Source: Candidatus Melainabacteria bacterium
GTDB taxonomy: Bacteria; Cyanobacteriota; Vampirovibrionia; Obscuribacterales; Obscuribacteraceae
DNA length: 7,948 bases
Direction: 5' to 3'
NCBI GenBank assembly: GCA_016209785.1
Contig: JACQVM010000343.1
Coordinates: 1 to 7,948, forward strand
Below the pieces are notes generated by a model that saw nothing but the letters and a program-made list of their open reading frames with translations, did no database searches and was not told where the DNA came from. Shown one piece after another: positions 1 through 5,915 of the stretch; within the stretch, counting starts at the first letter, position 1; the number at the start of each line of letters is the position of its first letter. Both the position numbers and the translations under genes were made by a program.

Positions 1-127
1 CTGCTGCTACTACTGGCTCTGCTGCTACTACTGGCTCTGCTGCTACTACTGGCTCTGCTGCTACTACTGGCTCTGCTGCTACTACTGGCTCTGCTGCTAC
101 TACTGGCTCTGCTGCTACTACTGGCTC
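1..127 (-). repeat. Perfect 18-bp tandem repeat, seven full copies, truncated by window edge
   Basis: The minus-sense unit is GAGCCAGTAGTAGCAGCA, repeated seven times without a single mismatch over 2-127; base 1 fits the start of an eighth copy. Each unit encodes EPVVAA in the frame of the surrounding gene. Because 18 is a multiple of three, gain or loss of units changes protein length without breaking the frame. Identity at synonymous positions indicates recent expansion by slippage or recombination, or ongoing homogenisation. The full copy number cannot be seen. Confidence 0.97.
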
Positions 128-853
128 TCTCGTTGGAGTCGACCGCTTTAATGTCTCAGCCAGCCTACGGAGACTTTCATGCACGTTAGAGCTTGTAACG
201 TCAGGCTGTTCACCCGGAGGAGCGTCCGCCACCTTGGCGATGGGAGAGATCTCGGCAGGACGTGCAATAGGCTCAGGCAGCATTTCTGCAGATACGCCAG
301 CTCCTGCAGCACCCCGCCCCTCAGCTCCAGCCACACGTGGTAAGGTACCACCACTCGCAGACAGTGCTCTCATAGGCCGTGCCCAGTAAGCTCCGGCACC
401 AATTGCCGGCAAAGCAACTCCAAGCTCAAAAGCAAAGTGCCCTAGTCCGCGGCCAAGTTGTTTTTGACAGTGCTGACTAGCCATGTCGTTACGGTTGTCC
501 CAAACAAAACCAGTGTTCCTGACAATTGGTCGAACGCCATCAGCAAGCAGAGCATAAGCAAATGCTGTCTTAGCTGCCGTATGCAACACCGAAGCCCTAG
601 TTAAAGAGCCAAGCCCATACCCCAGAGCAATCATCCCCGCTAACTTAATTCCAGTTTGCAGTGGGTGGTCAATGGCGTACTCCATGGCCTCCTGCACCCC
701 AGGGACAATGTTTTTTGCAGCACCAGAGAGCAGCTTAACTTCAGCCTCAATTCCATTACGCCAACCAGAACTTTCTCGGGCAAGCTCTTGCCAGAACTCA
801 TCCACCAGCGGGTCTGCTGTATTACTGGCTCTTTCTAGGTAGCGCTCCGACAT
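1..853 (-). CDS. Unrecognised protein with C-terminal (EPVVAA)n repeat, partial (3' end beyond left edge)
   Basis: An uninterrupted frame begins at ATG 853-851 and stays open for 284 codons to the window edge. The start is supported by AGGAGG (minus sense of 862-867) 8 nt upstream. Residues 1-60 are hydrophilic and charged (begins MSERYLERAS). Residues about 66-83 and 88-104 are glycine/alanine-rich and weakly hydrophobic, as is about 144-157 (GVALPAIGAGAYWA); these could be membrane-associated helices but are not strong transmembrane segments. From about 165 the protein is Ala/Gly/Pro-rich and probably disordered. A short charged helix-like stretch follows (HESLRRLAETLKR, 225-237). From residue 243 comes a perfect hexapeptide repeat EPVVAA, seven copies, continuing off the edge. 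No signal peptide and no family that I recognise. The gene diverges from the M48-like gene across 188 bp. An N-terminal globular or membrane-active region carrying a long extendable acidic/proline linker is inference; function is unknown. The frame is well supported by codon continuity across the repeat. Confidence 0.85.
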   Translation of the reverse strand, partial: MSERYLERASNTADPLVDEFWQELARESSGWRNGIEAEVKLLSGAAKNIVPGVQEAMEYAIDHPLQTGIKLAGMIALGYGLGSLTRASVLHTAAKTAFAYALLADGVRPIVRNTGFVWDNRNDMASQHCQKQLGRGLGHFAFELGVALPAIGAGAYWARPMRALSASGGTLPRVAGAEGRGAAGAGVSAEMLPEPIARPAEISPIAKVADAPPGEQPDVTSSNVHESLRRLAETLKRSTPTREPVVAAEPVVAAEPVVAAEPVVAAEPVVAAEPVVAAEPVVAA

Positions 854-861
854 AGACACAA

Positions 862-867
862 CCTCCT
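862..867 (-). promoter_or_regulatory. Shine-Dalgarno site of the EPVVAA-repeat gene
   Basis: AGGAGG in minus sense, 8 nt from the ATG at 853-851. It decides the start of a gene that is incomplete in the window. I found no convincing -35/-10 pair in the 188-bp divergent region 854-1041. Confidence 0.8.
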
Positions 868-1041
868 ACAAATAAGCATGTTATTTCCAGTGACACAACT
901 ACACCACCGTAGGACTACGCATTAAGACCACAAGCAGTTCGTAAGCTCACGCAGATGTCAGTGGTCTGGCATTAGTTTTGTATATTGCCGAGCAGGGAAA
1001 GAAATTAGCGACAGCTTGCACACATTCACCTGACAACAGCC

Positions 1042-1572
1042 GTGAAGCCATCACAAATATTGACAATCTACTGCATAGGCACATTCATCATAGGACTTGT
1101 GCTAACCATCCCTGTGGCACTGTGGGTCAATCAAGATGAGCTTGGCACCCGTGGCGGTGCAATCATGACACTGTCCTGGAACGTGCTTTTCTCAATGATA
1201 CTTCCCTTGGTGCTTGACTGGTGCGAGCGCAAGCACTGCAAGGTCAGGTTTTTAAACATTGAAGAAATTGCCAAAACAAACCCTGAGTTAGCTGCTGTTA
1301 TTTCTGAGAAGTGCCGACAGCTTGCCATTGCCCATTTAAGGTTAGCTGTTGCTGACACGCCAACAGACGAAACATTTAGTTACGGGCTATGGGGACACAA
1401 CCCACGACTCATTTTACCTGGCAAACTTCTCAACTCTCACGATAAAGCAATGATACTGCCAAGCATCGAAGCCGAACTAAATCACTTTGCCAGCCAGGAC
1501 CATACTATGGTCTTTCTGCTTTTTACCGTCGTGCAAGTTCTTCTGCAACAGATGATAATTGCCATGATGTAA
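1042..1572 (+). CDS. Truncated HtpX/M48-like membrane protein, probably catalytically inactive
   Basis: This 176-residue membrane protein has the order of elements of the HtpX front half. There are two N-terminal transmembrane helices (about 7-29 and 39-59), then a cytoplasmic-type region (about 61-155), then a third hydrophobic segment (156-175). The middle segment PELAAVISEKCRQLAIAHLRLAVADTP followed by ETFSYG parallels the HtpX region leading to the NAFATG motif. Residues 143-154 (EAELNHFASQDH) align with the zinc-binding HELxHxxxxD segment. The first histidine is Ala144 (GCC at 1471-1473), while Glu145 and His148 remain. The protein stops right after the third helix, so the usual fourth helix and the later glutamate zinc ligand are missing. 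Active zinc-protease function is therefore unlikely; a regulatory or decoy role, or decay, are alternatives. The start is GTG with no visible Shine-Dalgarno site. An in-frame stop lies at 1006-1008, so little upstream extension is possible. It ends 13 bp before the converging MEMO-AMMECR1 gene. Confidence 0.75.
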   Translation: MKPSQILTIYCIGTFIIGLVLTIPVALWVNQDELGTRGGAIMTLSWNVLFSMILPLVLDWCERKHCKVRFLNIEEIAKTNPELAAVISEKCRQLAIAHLRLAVADTPTDETFSYGLWGHNPRLILPGKLLNSHDKAMILPSIEAELNHFASQDHTMVFLLFTVVQVLLQQMIIAMM

Positions 1573-1585
1573 GTACAAAAGCAAT

Positions 1586-3208
1586 TTATTCTTCCCCAAA
1601 CACCTCAGCCCCAAAAACATTAAATCTAGCGCTAGTGCGCCAATCATCGCCACTCAGTCCTGCCTTTAAGGAAAGTTGCGTAAGCGTCTCAGTTAAATCC
1701 CAACCAAACTCCGTAGGAACATGTGGGAGAAAAACCGCCTGTTGTCCACTACTAACTAAGATTATGCCATCACGTCCCAGAACAATGTCAGAATAGGACG
1801 AGATTCGTCGTGGCGGGGTTAGCACACTTACTTCCACACGTATATGCTCAAGTTCATCTGGCTGAACCGGATAAAATCGATAGTCAGCCGAACAAGCACT
1901 GATTGCATTGTCAACAATTGACATATAAAGTGGTTTTAGGGGCCAAACATGACCAATGCAGCCTCTCAACTGTTTTCTGTTTTTCTCAAGTACAAGATGA
2001 CTTCCTTGCCAAACCCCATCATGCCCATTTTTCTCTGCAATAGACTCGGCTGATGGATTAAGGTCTGCTTGCACCTTATGAAGCGTGACAAAGGCACCAA
2101 GCGCTCTCTGCATCGGCTGGGTAACTATGACACCTAGCTCTTCTGGAGTAGGAATCCGTCTTTCACGCACCCAAGTATCAATGGTGCCCCTAGCTAACTT
2201 CAGTAAAGCTTGTTTCTCGGAGCCAGACATCTTAATTGCCTCACTTAAGTCCATGCCAGTGTCTGGGCAGTTAGACCAGCCTTCACCAGAAAATGCTATA
2301 GCCAGGTAGCTCACTGAATTAGCTTTGTCTTCTAAGGCAATGTCCTGCGAAGTGCAATACTTCAATAACGTCCCCTGGGATCTATGCGGCAGTAACGCCA
2401 TTAGTACTGACAATGGATAGAAACCACATATGGTATCTCCAGTCTCCTGCTGAAACTTAAGAAATCCATCTAGATCCTTGTGTGACAGCAACTCAAAGGC
2501 CTTGCTGTCCAGTCTGCGCACATTACTTTGAATGTTGTCATTAAATGGCTGATAATCATATCTTGGACCATAATGGGTAAAATCTGAACTTACCACAACA
2601 AGATCATCTGTTGTGATAAACCCTTTTAGTATCTCCGCCAGAAGCCTTATCTCTATACTGTCGGAGAGAACTCCAACTACAATGGGCACTATTTGAACTT
2701 GTCCTAAAGTTTGACGAATAAAGGGAAGCTGCATTTCTAGCGAATGCTCTATCCGATGAACCTCAGGAAGTTGGGCAAACATGGGGTATTCCTGCAGCTC
2801 ACCAATTACATCCTTGTCCACATCCAGATCACCCACTGGTGTAGCAAAGGTAATTGCCTTAGGTAAGGCAATACCCTGAAAACCAACATGATGACTAGGA
2901 CCAAGCAAAAACACTCGTCTTATGTTTTGTCCTTGCACAGCCTTGTATGCATGGCCAGCAGCTTGTCCAGAAAAAATGTAACCTGCATGAGGCACAACAA
3001 TCGCTAACACTGGTGGAACTACAAGCGGATTGCTGTCCGTAAGAAGCCTCACACTCTCATGGTCCACAAAAGATGCGGGAGTTCTAAGAAAGTCTTCAAG
3101 CTGACGCTTCAGCTTCTGCCCGTCCGAGTCATACCAGCTCCCAGCATACATAGGATGCCGTGTGCCTTCTAAAGCAGAGTGAGCCTTTCTTGGTTTACTT
3201 GAAAACAT
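1586..3208 (-). CDS. MEMO-AMMECR1 fusion (AmmeMemoRadiSam system B+A type)
   Basis: This 540-residue protein joins two domains that are often separate. Residues about 18-310 are MEMO-like, related in fold to class III extradiol dioxygenases. Visible signatures are PMYAGSWYDSDGQKL (19-33), VPHAGYIFSG (72-81), LLGPSHHVGF (101-110), EHSLEMQLPF (154-163), SSDFTHYG (207-214) and CGFYPL (261-266). His74, His106/107, His212 and Cys261 match the positions that form the metal site in characterised MEMO proteins. Residues about 330-540 are AMMECR1-like, with GAFVTLHK (371-378), LRGCIGH (414-420), DYRFYPVQPDEL (442-453), VEVSVLTPP (458-466) and LPHVPTEFGWD (494-504). About 35 residues separate GAFVTLHK from LRGCIG, where a few are usual. 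No signal peptide; cytoplasmic. The exact reaction of the family is not established to my knowledge. The radical-SAM partner is not in the window. The gene starts 5 bp after the TonB_C gene's stop with only a weak Shine-Dalgarno site, suggesting translational coupling. Confidence 0.93.
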   Translation of the reverse strand: MFSSKPRKAHSALEGTRHPMYAGSWYDSDGQKLKRQLEDFLRTPASFVDHESVRLLTDSNPLVVPPVLAIVVPHAGYIFSGQAAGHAYKAVQGQNIRRVFLLGPSHHVGFQGIALPKAITFATPVGDLDVDKDVIGELQEYPMFAQLPEVHRIEHSLEMQLPFIRQTLGQVQIVPIVVGVLSDSIEIRLLAEILKGFITTDDLVVVSSDFTHYGPRYDYQPFNDNIQSNVRRLDSKAFELLSHKDLDGFLKFQQETGDTICGFYPLSVLMALLPHRSQGTLLKYCTSQDIALEDKANSVSYLAIAFSGEGWSNCPDTGMDLSEAIKMSGSEKQALLKLARGTIDTWVRERRIPTPEELGVIVTQPMQRALGAFVTLHKVQADLNPSAESIAEKNGHDGVWQGSHLVLEKNRKQLRGCIGHVWPLKPLYMSIVDNAISACSADYRFYPVQPDELEHIRVEVSVLTPPRRISSYSDIVLGRDGIILVSSGQQAVFLPHVPTEFGWDLTETLTQLSLKAGLSGDDWRTSARFNVFGAEVFGEE

Positions 3209-3213
3209 AAGTA

Positions 3214-3708
3214 TCAGTGAGCCTGTTCTTGCCCATCACCTTCACTTGACTTTGGCGTAGTAACAGGGTCTAACCTTCCGGACAGACTTATCTTACTGTC
3301 GCCATGCGGGTCAGCAATAGAATCAAACGTAAGCGTCACCCGCACTATGGGAGCGCTGCCTGCCGGTAGCCGCTCCAACGGCTGTGCTTGGGCAAACGCC
3401 GTGCTAGCTGCCTGCTCAGCGTCAGCATTGTTCGGTGTGCTCTTTAAAACAACTTCGCCGACCGAGCCATCTAAGCCAACCGTTGCTTGGAGCACCACCT
3501 GATTCTTACCATCAGGATAGTTCCAAACATTTTGAACCTTGCCACGCAACCTGTTGATATAAGCAGTGTACGCTGGCGTAAGATTTATCGACTGTCGGGG
3601 CTTTGGAGCTGGCTCACCAGCAAAACAACCATGCCCCGTGCTAGAGCTAATAGCAAACTCAAGCAGCAACGCAAGCATTGTAATGGCCACCCCTGAATAC
3701 AGTGGCAT
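3214..3708 (-). CDS. Small exported protein with TonB/TolA-type C-terminal domain
   Basis: A frame is open from ATG 3756, but the start at 3708 (MPLYSG...) is preferred. AGGAGG (minus sense of 3715-3720) sits 6 nt before it, while the 3756 ATG has none. This gives 164 residues. Residues 5-20 form a hydrophobic signal or anchor segment, followed by a possible cleavage region (HGCFA/GEP, 26-33); the cysteine lacks a good lipobox. Residues about 46-130 fit a TonB_C-type domain: AYINRLRGKVQNVW, then VVLQATVGLDGSVGEVVL, then ADAEQAASTAFAQAQPLERLP, then a final strand VRVTLTFDS. The tail from about 145 is hydrophilic and acidic. The long proline-rich spacer of true TonB is absent and no ExbB/ExbD lies nearby, so classical energy transduction to outer-membrane receptors is not supported. 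A periplasmic binding or scaffold role is more likely (inference). It is the first gene of a probable operon with the MEMO-AMMECR1 gene. Confidence 0.82.
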   Translation of the reverse strand: MPLYSGVAITMLALLLEFAISSSTGHGCFAGEPAPKPRQSINLTPAYTAYINRLRGKVQNVWNYPDGKNQVVLQATVGLDGSVGEVVLKSTPNNADAEQAASTAFAQAQPLERLPAGSAPIVRVTLTFDSIADPHGDSKISLSGRLDPVTTPKSSEGDGQEQAH

Positions 3709-3714
3709 GCTGTA

Positions 3715-3720
3715 CCTCCT
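3715..3720 (-). promoter_or_regulatory. Shine-Dalgarno site fixing the TonB_C gene start
   Basis: AGGAGG in minus sense with 6-nt spacing to the ATG at 3708-3706. It lies inside the longer open frame from 3756 and argues that the first 16 codons of that frame are leader, not protein. Confidence 0.75.
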
Positions 3721-3785
3721 CATCTCTAGGCAATCCCTTTTTAGTTTAACAGCCATCGTCCATCGTCAACGTGCAGCCTCTTTTG

Positions 3786-3826
3786 CCTAAAAATGTAGAC
3801 TAATGTTTAGGTTGCACAATGGTTGC
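3786..3826. promoter_or_regulatory. Possible operator between divergent TonB_C and transporter genes
   Basis: An imperfect dyad, CCTAAAAAT (3786-3794) and ATGTTTAGG (3803-3811), has arms pairing at 8 of 9 positions around an 8-bp centre. A direct repeat GGTTGC (3810-3815 and 3821-3826) with an 11-bp period overlaps its right arm. The group lies roughly 25-65 bp upstream of the TATAAT at 3852. Short repeats of this size also arise by chance in a region this long, so regulator binding is only a suggestion. Confidence 0.25.
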
Positions 3827-3851
3827 TAGATAAATTCTTCAGAACCAGGGG

Positions 3852-3857
3852 TATAAT
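3852..3857 (+). promoter_or_regulatory. Consensus -10 box (TATAAT) upstream of the transporter gene
   Basis: A perfect TATAAT lies 48 bp before the GTG start at 3906. A start of transcription near 3864 would leave a leader of about 40 nt. At the usual 17-bp spacing there is no recognisable -35 hexamer (3829-3834 reads GATAAA), and no extended -10 TG. The promoter may therefore depend on an activator. Confidence 0.5.
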
Positions 3858-3905
3858 GACCAACGCTTAAGATCCTGGCAAATATTAAGAATTTACGGTC
3901 ATTGT

Positions 3906-5861
3906 GTGACCAACACAGACACAAAAGCCCAAATACCCCCTCCATCAGGCAAGGCTCACCATAGCTCTGAGCGAGATGAGCTTCTCTCCTGGTGGCTGGC
4001 TGCAGCTATTGTCGGGGCTGATATAGGTACATCTGTGTTTTATACCACCGGCGTTATTCGACCGTATGTAGGTTATGCAGCACCAATCATTATTCTAGTT
4101 GTCTGTCTACTTATGTGGTTTTTTAAGGCTACTTACGAGGAAGGCTGCTCAGCTAGCCCATTTAACGGTGGCGCTTACATGATGGTCTTACAGACTGTAG
4201 GCAGACGTCTAGCCATGGTTGTAGGCTCTCTTACTATTTTGTCTTACTTAGCAACAGCCGCTGTAAGTGCTATCGCTGGAGCATACTACCTGGACTCAAT
4301 TGACAATATTAATAACTGGCCTGTAACCCAGATTGCTGTGGCAGGGTGCATTCCAGTTGTGTTTTTTGGTCTATTAAACATAATTGGCATTAAAGAGCCA
4401 GCACGACTGGTTTTTTGGCTAGCTTTCTTTCATTTTGTCTTACTTTTAGGCATGGATGCAGTTGGCATTACCATGGCGCTGGTTAACCATGCAGACCTGG
4501 GAAAGATCTTCCATGCTTTTGGGGAAGTTTCAACTCTTAATTTGTTTCATGGATTTGCTGCAGCATTTCTAGGCATTTCTGGCTTTGAGTCTGCAGCACA
4601 AATTGTCGAGCAACTTAAGAGCCCCACCTGGCGAACCCTGAAAAAGGTGTACCTAGCTGTAGTGCTGCTTGTGGCTATCACTGCTCCACTGACTTCCTGG
4701 TTATGCCTTGTATTACTTAACGATGCTCAGGTTCAGTCTTACAACAACAATTTATTGTCAGGACTAGCATTTGTTGAAGGTGAGCAACTGTGCAAGTGGG
4801 TTTCTGCCCTGTTGCCTTTCCCACCTTTTTCCAACCTAAGCACAACGGGCGGACAGTGGCTTTTAACTGTGCTTGTTTGGGATGCGTGCCTTTTGCTTTT
4901 TGCGGCTGTTAACACTGCTTATGCAGGCTGCATAGGTCTTTGCACTACCATGGCCAAACAAGGCAACTTGCCCGCCTTTTTCCTTAGACGTTGGGCAGAT
5001 CGTGTGCCTTTATTTCAAGGTTATCCTTTGGTAGTAATTAGCTTCATGCTAGTAAGCTGTCTTATCATAGCTATCTTGCCTGGACAGATTGACAATCTTG
5101 GGCAGGTATATGGCATTGCTTTCCTGGGAGTCATGATGTCCTTTTGCCTGGGTGTGATCTTACTTAGGGTTCGTATGCCACTAAAAGTTGCTCGCTCACC
5201 CTATCGAACTAAATGGGTGATTCACATAGGACGACTAGCCATGCCCTTGCCTGCAGCCATAGGACTACTTGCTCTGGGCATTGCTGAGGTGATATTGATT
5301 AGCTCGGCTGAAAGTGCACGAGCTTTAGGCTTGCCATTGTTCCTTCTGATTCTTTTGCTTATGACCTTTTATCGTTTAGGAGTTCTCGAAGGCAGACTGA
5401 CAGAACTCCCAGATCTTCGTCTAGGACTAGGTAGGTTTTCTAAGGGCGAAGAGCTCCCTGAGGACCTTCCAACCTATGTGCTGTGCACAGGTGGCGCCAA
5501 GGCACGTAATCTAGCAACAATGCTCATTAAGTTTTTAGAGCGGGAAGAGCCTGGTCCAAAAGAAATCATTATTTTCCATGCTGAGGAAGAGGAAGCTCGT
5601 CGTGGTGTCATCTTTGAGCTATTGCAGCGGGTTGTTTCACAGCAAGTGGCCCCTGCCTTCAAAAACCATGACATTATTTTGACAGTTAAGGTGCTACCAG
5701 AATCATTAGTGGATGGTCTAATCCAACTTAAAAAGAAACGTGAGTTTAAGAAAGTTGTGATTGGCACAGGACATGACCCAGGTACAGCAAGCATTTATGC
5801 ACGTGAACTAGAGACAAACCTAGGGGTACATGTGGTCAATATTGGCCAAGCACAGCCATAG
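3906..5861 (+). CDS. APC-family amino-acid/polyamine-type transporter with C-terminal USP-like domain
   Basis: This 651-residue integral membrane protein has a hydrophilic N-terminus (1-24), about twelve hydrophobic helices between residues 27 and 490, and a soluble C-terminal region of about 150 residues. The first helix carries GADIGTSVFY (37-46), corresponding to the substrate-binding glycine loop (GSGIG-type) of APC permeases. AFLGISGFESAAQIVEQLKSP (220-240) matches the helix 6 motif F.GFE....E...P typical of the family. The domain at about 522-648 begins with a strand (TYVLCTGG) and ends with VVIGTGHDPG (617-626) and VHVVNI (641-646), resembling a universal stress protein nucleotide-binding fold; this is a tentative assignment. 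The substrate is unknown; an amino acid or polyamine is expected from the family. The start is GTG without a visible Shine-Dalgarno site. No ATG occurs in frame before codon 70, so the N-terminus cannot be much shorter. Transcribed alone, divergent from the TonB_C gene. Confidence 0.88.
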   Translation: MTNTDTKAQIPPPSGKAHHSSERDELLSWWLAAAIVGADIGTSVFYTTGVIRPYVGYAAPIIILVVCLLMWFFKATYEEGCSASPFNGGAYMMVLQTVGRRLAMVVGSLTILSYLATAAVSAIAGAYYLDSIDNINNWPVTQIAVAGCIPVVFFGLLNIIGIKEPARLVFWLAFFHFVLLLGMDAVGITMALVNHADLGKIFHAFGEVSTLNLFHGFAAAFLGISGFESAAQIVEQLKSPTWRTLKKVYLAVVLLVAITAPLTSWLCLVLLNDAQVQSYNNNLLSGLAFVEGEQLCKWVSALLPFPPFSNLSTTGGQWLLTVLVWDACLLLFAAVNTAYAGCIGLCTTMAKQGNLPAFFLRRWADRVPLFQGYPLVVISFMLVSCLIIAILPGQIDNLGQVYGIAFLGVMMSFCLGVILLRVRMPLKVARSPYRTKWVIHIGRLAMPLPAAIGLLALGIAEVILISSAESARALGLPLFLLILLLMTFYRLGVLEGRLTELPDLRLGLGRFSKGEELPEDLPTYVLCTGGAKARNLATMLIKFLEREEPGPKEIIIFHAEEEEARRGVIFELLQRVVSQQVAPAFKNHDIILTVKVLPESLVDGLIQLKKKREFKKVVIGTGHDPGTASIYARELETNLGVHVVNIGQAQP

Positions 5862-5868
5862 CTCCAAA

Positions 5869-5911
5869 CACACGCGTGTGCCAGCCTCGCAGTTGTTGCA
5901 CCCGTCGTGCA
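5869..5911. other. Palindrome and small hairpin in the convergent transporter/fumC gap
   Basis: The 54-bp gap between two converging stop codons holds a perfect 12-bp palindrome CACACGCGTGTG (5869-5880). It also holds a TGCAC/GTGCA hairpin with a 5-nt loop (5897-5911). Neither is followed by a T-run on either strand, so a standard intrinsic terminator is not shown. They may still help separate the two converging transcripts. Confidence 0.3.
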
Positions 5912-5915
5912 CTCA

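Noticed and set aside
1..127. CRISPR array or intergenic satellite
   Set aside because: The units are contiguous, only 18 bp, have no spacers, and continue an open frame with a good start and ribosome site.
148..354. Short minus-strand frame and similar short frames opposite or within the larger genes
   Set aside because: They overlap strongly supported coding regions in other frames, lack ribosome sites and show no recognisable domains.
925..967. Inverted repeat AGACCAC / GTGGTCT, 7-bp arms 29 bp apart, between the repeat-protein and M48-like genes
   Set aside because: About one such match is expected by chance in a region this size, and no promoter element supports it as an operator.
3709..3756. 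Longer N-terminus of the TonB_C protein starting at ATG 3756
   Set aside because: No ribosome site precedes it, while AGGAGG lies inside it at ideal distance from the ATG at 3708. The extra residues are charged and would sit in front of the signal segment.
3856..3870. Tiny ATG frame (MTNA) resembling the transporter's first codons, considered as an upstream leader peptide
   Set aside because: Its ATG overlaps the TATAAT at 3852-3857, so it would lie upstream of the expected transcript start.
5832..5847. Near-palindrome TGGTCAATATTGGCCA at the end of the transporter gene, considered as terminator stem
   Set aside because: It lies within the coding sequence, has two mismatched positions and no following T-run.
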